Shown in pieces: positions 58,881 to 64,000 of a stretch of DNA of 64,000 nt. The stretch covers positions 372,001 to 436,000 of the forward strand of contig CAVQZG010000018.1 of assembly GCA_963718305.1 (NCBI GenBank), given 5' to 3'. Within the stretch, counting starts at the first letter, position 1, and every line of letters begins with the position of its first letter. The stretch comes from RYN-230 sp963718305 (GTDB taxonomy: Bacteria; Actinomycetota; Actinomycetes; Streptosporangiales; Streptosporangiaceae). The translations under genes and the position numbers were made by a program. The notes beneath the pieces are model-generated. The model was given only the letters and a program-made list of their open reading frames with translations. It did not search any database and was not told the origin of the DNA.

Positions 58881-60947
58881 TCACAGGGCGGCCCCGGCCC
58901 GCTCGCCCTCGAGCACCGCGGCGTGCGCCCGGCGCGGGGCCAGGCAGTCACCCACCCGGTGTACCTCGAAAGGCGCCCCATCAAAGTCAGCACCGTCCGG
59001 GCTGGCCCCGCGCAGCGCGTGCCACAGCTCGTCGGCGGGCCGGGGCGGGACCGCGCAGGCCACCCAGTCGCAGGCCACCACGTGCTGAGTTCCGGTCGGG
59101 TGATGCAGCAGCGTGAGCTCCAGGCGGCCTGTCTCGTCCTCGCAGGCGTCCAGCACCACCACGTCCGTGCGCAGCCGGACGCGCTGGGCGTGTGCCTTCC
59201 TGGTCCACAGCTCCAGGTCCAGGGTGAGGCCCAGATCCTGGCCGACCACCATGGCGCTGGTCATCACCTGCACCGCGCAGCCGCGGTCCGCGAGCAGTTC
59301 CGCCACCGAGGTGGCCGGATGAAAGCCCAGCTCGTCCAGGACCACCACGGTGCCCCCGGGCCGGGCCGATCCGTCGGCCACCTGGCGTACGTCCACCACC
59401 CGGGGATGCCCGTGCGCCCAGGCCGGCTGGACCGGCACCGCGCCGGTGGCCAGCACCACCGCGTCCGGCCGCTCCGCCCGCAGGAACTCCGCGTCCACCG
59501 GGTGGCTGGTCTCCACGCGCACCCCGGCCCGCCGCGCCTGGGCGGCCAGATCACGGGTGAGGACGCCGAACCCGGCCCGGCCGGGCATCCGGGCCGCCAC
59601 CGCGGCCTGCCCGCCCGTGCGGCCGGCGCCCTCGAACAGGGTTACCCGGTGGCCGCGCTCCGCGGCGGTCACCGCGGCCTGCAGGCCGCCTGGGCCGCCG
59701 CCGACCACGTACACGCGGCGCCCCCGGCCGGCGGTCGCTGAGGCAGGCGCCGGCAGCGGCACAGATTCGCGCCCGGCGCGGGGGTTGGCGGTGCAGCCCA
59801 GCCAGCGGTTGCGGCCCACCCGGCCCGCGCATTCCTGGTTGCAGGACAGGCAGGTGCGGATCGCGGCGGCCTGCCCGGCCCGGGCCTTAGCCGCGAAGTC
59901 CGGGTCGGCGATCTGCCCGCGGACCACGCCGACCAGGTCACACTGCCCGTCGGCCAGCGCCTGGTCGGCCTGCTGCGGGCTGGTGATCCGGCCGGCGCCC
60001 AGCACCGGGATCTTCACCGCGGCGCGGATCGCGGCCGGGACGTGCAGCGCGTGCCCGGGGGCGGTCCGCATGCTCGCCACCACCAGGTACAGGCTGGCCG
60101 TGGCCACCCCCATCGTGGTGCTGATGTAGTCCACCGCGCCGGTGCCGCTGGCCATCCGGGCCACCTCGACCGCCTCGTCGAGCGTGGTGCCGCCCTCGAT
60201 CATCTCGTCGCCGCAGAGCCGCACGCCGAGCGCGCGCCCGGGGCCGATCGCCTCGCGCACCGCGGCCACGATCTCCAGCAGCAGCCGGGCCCGGTTACCC
60301 AGCGATCCGCCGTAGCGGTCGGTGCGCTGGTTCGCCGCCGGGGACAGGAACCCGCGGATGATCGAGGACTGCGAGCACTGCAGCTCGACCCCGTCGAACC
60401 CGCCCTCCGCGCAGTGCCGGGCCACGCGGGCGTAGCCGGCCACGATCTCCGCGATCTCCTCGGGCTCGACCGGCTTGGGCACCTCGCGGAACAGCGGATC
60501 CGGGATCGGGCTCGGCGCCTGCACCGGGAGGCGGGAGTACATCCCGGAGGACTGGCCGCCGTTGTGGTTCAGCTGGGCCAGCACCGGAACCCCGTGCGCA
60601 TGCACCGCCCCGGTGATCCGCCGGTAGCCGGGGATCACCTCGGGCCGGTAGCCCTGGATCAGCTTCTCGTAGGGCTGGTCCGCCGGGTGAGCCGAATGCT
60701 CCTCGGTGATGATCAGCCCGGCCCCGCCGGCCGCGCGCCGCGCGTAGTACGCGGCGTGCTGCTCGGTGGGCAGTCCGTCGCAGGCGTAGTTGGTCAGGTG
60801 AGCGCAGAACACCACCCGGTTGGCCAGGGTCAGCGGGCCCACCCGCAGCGGGCTGAACAGGTGCCGGTATGGCGGCCCAGTGCTCACCGGCCCAGTGCTC
60901 ACCGGCCCAGTGCCCATCGGCCCAGTGTCCATTGATCCAGTGCCCAT
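58881..60947 (-). CDS. Mycofactocin-system FadH/OYE-family oxidoreductase
   Basis: 688 residues, organised like 2,4-dienoyl-CoA reductase. The N-terminal FMN TIM barrel has SPLRVGPLTLANRVVFCAHL, VPVLAQLNHNGGQSSGMYSR, and DGVELQCSQSSIIRGFLSPAANQRTDRYGGS with the OYE substrate histidine replaced by Cys/Gln. A 4Fe-4S site is given by CLSCNQECAGRVGRNRWLGC. The C-terminal half is an FAD/NAD(P) domain with RVYVVGGGPGGLQAAVTAAERG. It matches the OYE-like flavoenzymes that co-occur with mycofactocin genes. The extreme N-terminus (MGTGSMDTGPMGTGPVSTGP) comes from 15-bp repeats with several in-frame ATGs, so the start is uncertain. The VWA gene ends four bases upstream. Confidence 0.88.
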   Translation of the reverse strand: MGTGSMDTGPMGTGPVSTGPVSTGPPYRHLFSPLRVGPLTLANRVVFCAHLTNYACDGLPTEQHAAYYARRAAGGAGLIITEEHSAHPADQPYEKLIQGYRPEVIPGYRRITGAVHAHGVPVLAQLNHNGGQSSGMYSRLPVQAPSPIPDPLFREVPKPVEPEEIAEIVAGYARVARHCAEGGFDGVELQCSQSSIIRGFLSPAANQRTDRYGGSLGNRARLLLEIVAAVREAIGPGRALGVRLCGDEMIEGGTTLDEAVEVARMASGTGAVDYISTTMGVATASLYLVVASMRTAPGHALHVPAAIRAAVKIPVLGAGRITSPQQADQALADGQCDLVGVVRGQIADPDFAAKARAGQAAAIRTCLSCNQECAGRVGRNRWLGCTANPRAGRESVPLPAPASATAGRGRRVYVVGGGPGGLQAAVTAAERGHRVTLFEGAGRTGGQAAVAARMPGRAGFGVLTRDLAAQARRAGVRVETSHPVDAEFLRAERPDAVVLATGAVPVQPAWAHGHPRVVDVRQVADGSARPGGTVVVLDELGFHPATSVAELLADRGCAVQVMTSAMVVGQDLGLTLDLELWTRKAHAQRVRLRTDVVVLDACEDETGRLELTLLHHPTGTQHVVACDWVACAVPPRPADELWHALRGASPDGADFDGAPFEVHRVGDCLAPRRAHAAVLEGERAGAAL

Positions 60948-60948
60948 C
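60874..60948 (-). repeat. Five tandem 15-bp units at the start of the OYE gene
   Basis: Plus-strand units GGCCCAGTGCTCACC (twice), GGCCCAGTGCCCATC, GGCCCAGTGTCCATT and GATCCAGTGCCCATC. They encode the repeating TGPxS/M N-terminus and create three in-frame ATG codons (60947, 60932, 60917). Confidence 0.9.
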
Positions 60949-60951
60949 GGT

Positions 60952-61854
60952 TCAGCTCGCGAAGACCGCGCTCAGCGCGGGTGCCACGTCGGTGTAGGCC
61001 CGGATGCGCCGCAGCCGCCCGTGGCCCAGCCGGGCCAGGTCCCGGGCCAGCTCCTCGTCCTGCTCACCGGACACGTCGAGCAGCACGTCCAGCCGCGCCA
61101 GCCGGGCCGCGAGCGGCCGCGGGTCCGGGCCGGCGTTGTGCACGCAGTCCGAGAGCAGCACCACCCGGGCGTCCCGGGCCGGGACCCGGGCCAGCTCGGT
61201 CGCCGCCACGTCCAGCGGGAACGCGATGTTGGTCAGCCCCTTGGCCGGGATGCGCAGCATCTCTTCCAGCAGCCGCTGGGCCGGCACGTGCTGGCCCAGA
61301 TGGCTCAGGATCGCCGCATCGGACCAGAACGCCACCACGGCCAGGTCGTCGCGGTCCAGTTCCGCCGCGAGCGCGCCGACCGTGGCGGCCGCGGTCCGGA
61401 TCCGCTCGCCGCGCATCGAGCCGGACACGTCCACCAGCAGCACCACGCTGCGCCGGGTCCGGACCCGCTCGCGGACGATGATGTCGTCCTCCTCGGGCAC
61501 CGGGTGCTCGACCAGCTGCTCGACCGTCTGGTCCAGGTCGATGTCGTCCGACCCGCCCCGGTACCGGACGCTGGCCAGCTCGCCCACGCCGCGCCGGGCG
61601 GTGGTGTCGCGCCGCGGCCGGGGCACCGCGAGCCGGGCCGCGATCTGCCGGGCCCGGCGCAGCGTCTCCGGATCGGCCTGCACCTCAGCGGCCGCGTCCC
61701 CCGCGTTCACCAGCGTGCCCTGCTCGGCGGTGACCGCCGGGCCCCCGCTGCCGGAGCGGGGCGGCTGCCGTCCGCCGCGCCCGCCGCCCGGCAGGACCAG
61801 GCCGCCGGTCCCGCCGCGGGCCGGCTCCAGCAGCACCGGCGGCTCATCGAGCAC
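60952..61854 (-). CDS. VWA-domain protein (MoxR partner, CoxE-like)
   Basis: 300 residues. The C-terminal von Willebrand A domain (about 135-300) carries a complete MIDAS metal site: DVSGSMRGE, the Thr in GLTNIAFPLDVA and the Asp in VVLLSDCVHN. The N-terminal part is basic and Gly-rich with a helical RRARQIAARLAVPRPRRD segment. VWA proteins of this type work with MoxR AAA ATPases in metal insertion or enzyme activation. GTG 61854 is the only standard start in a frame that is open from just after the MoxR stop; about 100 bases separate the genes. Position directly before the FadH/OYE gene suggests that this flavin/Fe-S enzyme could be the client (inference). Confidence 0.82.
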   Translation of the reverse strand: MLDEPPVLLEPARGGTGGLVLPGGGRGGRQPPRSGSGGPAVTAEQGTLVNAGDAAAEVQADPETLRRARQIAARLAVPRPRRDTTARRGVGELASVRYRGGSDDIDLDQTVEQLVEHPVPEEDDIIVRERVRTRRSVVLLVDVSGSMRGERIRTAAATVGALAAELDRDDLAVVAFWSDAAILSHLGQHVPAQRLLEEMLRIPAKGLTNIAFPLDVAATELARVPARDARVVLLSDCVHNAGPDPRPLAARLARLDVLLDVSGEQDEELARDLARLGHGRLRRIRAYTDVAPALSAVFAS

Positions 61855-61953
61855 CTTCGGGCGCCGGCGCAGCGGGCGCAGCTGCGACGCCGGGCGTTGC
61901 CCGCGCCGCTGCTCTGCTGGCCGGGTAAGAGGGGAGTCGGCCTCGACGGCTCT

Positions 61954-62895
61954 TCAACCAGGCGCCGCCGCGGCCGGGTTCAGGATGAAATGGTCTTCCC
62001 AGATCTGCCGGAGCACGGCCTCGGGGGTGACCTCCACGGTCTCGTCGAGGAAGATCCGCCCGGACAGCGCGACCACCATGGCGTCGAACACCACGTCCGG
62101 GTAACTCTCGTCGTCGTTGGACCCGTGCTGGAACGGAGCGATTCCGCGCAAGTCCAGGAGTTGCCCCGCGATCAGGGTCGTGTCGATGGCGCCGCGCACG
62201 CTGCTGCCCTGCCGGACATCCGGGTGCTCGCGGGTGGCCCGGGTCACCGCGACCGCGTCGGCCACCAGCCGGATGTACAGCTCCGGGTCCAGGTCCGGCA
62301 GCGGGGCCCGGAGCGCGACGATGCCCCGCTCCGACTCCGCGTCCTGGTAGGTGATGGCCAGCCGGCACAGCCGGTCGTGCACCGACGTGGACAGCCGGGT
62401 GGTGCCCACGTTGTCGTACGGGTTCATCGACGCGATCACCCGGAACGTGGGCCTGGCGGTGACCGTGCCCGCCCGGGGCACCGCCACCTGCCGCTCGGCC
62501 ATGGCGGTGAGCAGCGTGTTCAGCGTGTCCTCGGGGGCCCGGTTGAACTCCTCGATGTACAGGAACCCGCCTTCGCGCATGGCCTCCAGCAGCGGGCCGT
62601 CCACGAAGTTGTCCGCGCTGTAGTCCTCGCGCAGCACCCGGGCCGGGTTGTGATGCCCGATCAGCTTGGCCGGGGTGAGGTCCGCGTTGCCCTCGACGAA
62701 CACGAACGGGATGCCCCACTCGGCCGTGATCGCCCGCAGCAGCGTGCTCTTGCTGGTGCCGGGCGGTCCTTCCAGGATGATGTCGCGGCCGGCGGCGACG
62801 GCCGCGAGCGTGAGGGTCAGCTCACGCTCGCGGCCCACCAGCCGTGCGGCCACCCGGTCATAGGTCTCCGCCAGCTTGACGTGCTCGTCGTTCAC
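61954..62895 (-). CDS. MoxR-family AAA+ ATPase
   Basis: 313-residue AAA+ chaperone ATPase. Walker A is ILEGPPGTSKSTLLRAI (about residues 35-51), Walker B and following are GGFLYIEEFNRAPEDTLNTLL, and sensor 1 lies in RVIASMNPYDNVGTTRLS with the arginine finger following (DRLCRLAITY). Such ATPases remodel or metallate partner enzymes together with a VWA protein, here encoded directly downstream. GTG 62895 overlaps the stop of the SDR gene (GTGA), which fixes the start and shows translational coupling with the mycofactocin-type operon. Confidence 0.89.
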   Translation of the reverse strand: MNDEHVKLAETYDRVAARLVGRERELTLTLAAVAAGRDIILEGPPGTSKSTLLRAITAEWGIPFVFVEGNADLTPAKLIGHHNPARVLREDYSADNFVDGPLLEAMREGGFLYIEEFNRAPEDTLNTLLTAMAERQVAVPRAGTVTARPTFRVIASMNPYDNVGTTRLSTSVHDRLCRLAITYQDAESERGIVALRAPLPDLDPELYIRLVADAVAVTRATREHPDVRQGSSVRGAIDTTLIAGQLLDLRGIAPFQHGSNDDESYPDVVFDAMVVALSGRIFLDETVEVTPEAVLRQIWEDHFILNPAAAAPG

Positions 62896-63728
62896 TTGGT
62901 GAGCAGCCCCGCGTCGACCGGCAGCGTCACCCCGGTGACGTACCGGGCCTCGTCTGAGGCCAGCCACAGCACCGCGTTGGAGATGTCCACCGGCTCCACC
63001 CACGGGATCGGCAGCACGTTCAGCGTCTGGAACCGCTCGCTCAGGACTTCCTTGGTGCGCTCGGCCGGTGGCAGGTCGGGGGCGAACAGCTCGTAGGTCG
63101 CGGAGTTCTGGATCATGTCGGTATCCACTGCGGTGGGGTGCACGCTGTTGACCCGGATCATGTCCGGGGCCAGTTCCAGGGCCAGCGTGCGCATCAGGCC
63201 CACCACGCCGTGCTTGGCCGCGTTGTAGTGACCGGTGTTCGGGAGGGCCTGCAGGCCAGCGGTCGAGCTGGTCAGGATCATCGAGCCGCCGCCGTTGGCC
63301 CGCAGGTGCGGGATGGCCGCCTTGGCCGCGTGCCAGACGCCGGTGAGGTTGACGTCGATCATGTCCTGCCAGTGCTTCTCGTCGAGTTCCTCCATCGTGC
63401 CGAAGCTGAAGATGCCCGCATTGGCGGACACGATGTCGAGCTTGCCGAGCTGCGTGACCCCCTCGTCCAGCGCGGCCTTGAGCGCGCCGTAGTCCCGGAC
63501 GTCGGCCTGGGTGGCGACGATGCGCCGGTCCAGCGCCTCGACTTCCTTGACCGTCTCAGCCAGGTCGTCGGGGGTGGACATGGCGTAGGGCACGCTGTCG
63601 ATCTGGCCGGCCAGATCCACCGCGATGATGTCCGCGCCCTCCTGGGCCAGCCGGATCGCGTGGCTGCGGCCCTGGCCGCGGGCCGCTCCGGTGATGAAGG
63701 CGACTTTGCCTGCTACTCGTCCTGCCAT
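62892..63728 (-). CDS. Mycofactocin-coupled SDR (carveol-dehydrogenase-like)
   Basis: 278-residue SDR of the subgroup restricted to mycofactocin producers. GKVAFITGAARGQGRSHAIRLA is the coenzyme motif with the characteristic GQGRSHA sequence; IIAVDLAGQIDSVPYAMSTPDDL is the subgroup insertion. Later come LDIVSANAGIF (NAG), MILTSSTAGLQ (Ser) and GHYNAAKHGVVGLMRTLALE (YxxxK), VHPTAVDTDMI, and the end YVTGVTLPVDAGLLTK. It keeps NAD bound and needs mycofactocin as external electron acceptor in studied relatives. Start ATG 63728 follows AGGAGAG. It sits between a second SDR of the same type upstream and moxR downstream. Confidence 0.92.
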   Translation of the reverse strand: MAGRVAGKVAFITGAARGQGRSHAIRLAQEGADIIAVDLAGQIDSVPYAMSTPDDLAETVKEVEALDRRIVATQADVRDYGALKAALDEGVTQLGKLDIVSANAGIFSFGTMEELDEKHWQDMIDVNLTGVWHAAKAAIPHLRANGGGSMILTSSTAGLQALPNTGHYNAAKHGVVGLMRTLALELAPDMIRVNSVHPTAVDTDMIQNSATYELFAPDLPPAERTKEVLSERFQTLNVLPIPWVEPVDISNAVLWLASDEARYVTGVTLPVDAGLLTK

Positions 63729-63740
63729 GGGGGATCTCTC

Positions 63741-64000
63741 CTATCGGATCGTGTTGCCTGCGTCGACGGTGAACTCCAGGCCGGTGACGTACTGGGCTTC
63801 GTCGGAGGCCAGGAACAGCACCGCGTTGCTGATGTCCCGGGCCTCCACGGCCTCCACCGGGAGGGTGTTCACGAAGATCGGGCCGAGGGCCGGGTCCCGC
63901 TCGATGAGCGGGTTCAGCCCGCCGAGGCCCTCCACCATCGGGGTGTTGACCCCGGTCGGGTGCACCGTGTTGACCCGGATCTTGTGCTGGGCCAGCTCGT
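63741..64000 (-). CDS. Mycofactocin-coupled SDR, partial at right edge
   Basis: Only the C-terminal 86 residues are in the window: RVNTVHPTGVNTPMVEGLGG, then a variable substrate loop, ARDISNAVLFLASDEAQYVT and LEFTVDAGNTIR. The sequence is a close paralogue of the SDR that follows 12 bases downstream and ends with the same VDAG motif. The start, coenzyme site and active-site Tyr/Lys lie beyond the edge. It begins (within this window) a nine-gene same-strand operon. Confidence 0.87.
   Translation of the reverse strand, partial: ELAQHKIRVNTVHPTGVNTPMVEGLGGLNPLIERDPALGPIFVNTLPVEAVEARDISNAVLFLASDEAQYVTGLEFTVDAGNTIR

Noticed and set aside
60820..63096. Rightward 758-codon open frame opposite the MoxR, VWA and OYE genes
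   Set aside because: Antisense shadow; its content is low-complexity Arg/Gly/Val and crosses three well-supported minus-strand genes.

Overview
This is a very GC-rich window with frequent GTG starts, many 4-bp start/stop overlaps (ATGA, GTGA), F420-type luciferase-like enzymes and mycofactocin-associated genes. It suggests a soil-type actinomycete (Actinomycetota, perhaps close to Streptosporangiales; the order is inference). I see no rRNA, tRNA, CRISPR array, insertion sequence or phage gene. The window looks chromosomal and mostly metabolic/accessory.

Layout. 1-9.6 kb: a truncated GT2-GtrA glycosyltransferase, L-2-hydroxyglutarate oxidase, a double-headed TetR regulator, an amidohydrolase relic, DoxX, a divergent HxlR/GNAT pair over a perfect palindrome, a methyltransferase, and an SGNH hydrolase coupled to an MBL hydrolase. 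8.7-16.7 kb: an L-rhamnoside locus (AraC regulator, permease, binding lipoprotein, permease, GH78 rhamnosidase, aldo/keto reductase; no ATPase). 16.7-23.3 kb: a frameshifted GT-C glycosyltransferase, then an MFS exporter and a PLP decarboxylase that diverge from one promoter and each carry a C-terminal cyclic-nucleotide-binding domain, then an epimerase. 23.4-40.7 kb: YfhO-like membrane protein, MscL, a frameshifted membrane protein, a sortase with its probable surface substrate, a GlcD-type flavoenzyme, CapA, fumarase, a degenerate serine hydrolase, an ABC ATPase stub, a frameshifted amidohydrolase, an LLM oxidoreductase and a DMT transporter. 41-46.8 kb: an amino-acid permease, an MBL hydrolase/TetR pair, an acyl-CoA dehydrogenase and an AMACR-like CoA enzyme. 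47-55.1 kb: an exopolysaccharide-type block (GH16 glucanase, GT-C with a giant low-complexity N-terminus, cellulose-synthase-like GT2, CapD-like epimerase). 55.2-64 kb: one long minus-strand mycofactocin-type operon (two SDRs, MoxR ATPase, VWA protein, FadH/OYE oxidoreductase, MftE, SDR, broken MftF, ABM monooxygenase) that runs off the right edge. The mycofactocin precursor and maturase genes mftA-D are not in the window.

Two themes cut across the regions. First, short tandem repeats of 14-20 bp, most often 15 bp, recur at more than a dozen places, usually at gene ends, several with a shared GGCCCAGTG-like core. Second, six genes are broken (frameshifts or stubs), and two of the frameshifts coincide with such repeats. 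The most novel-looking module is the paired cyclic-nucleotide-binding fusions at 18.6-22.3 kb.
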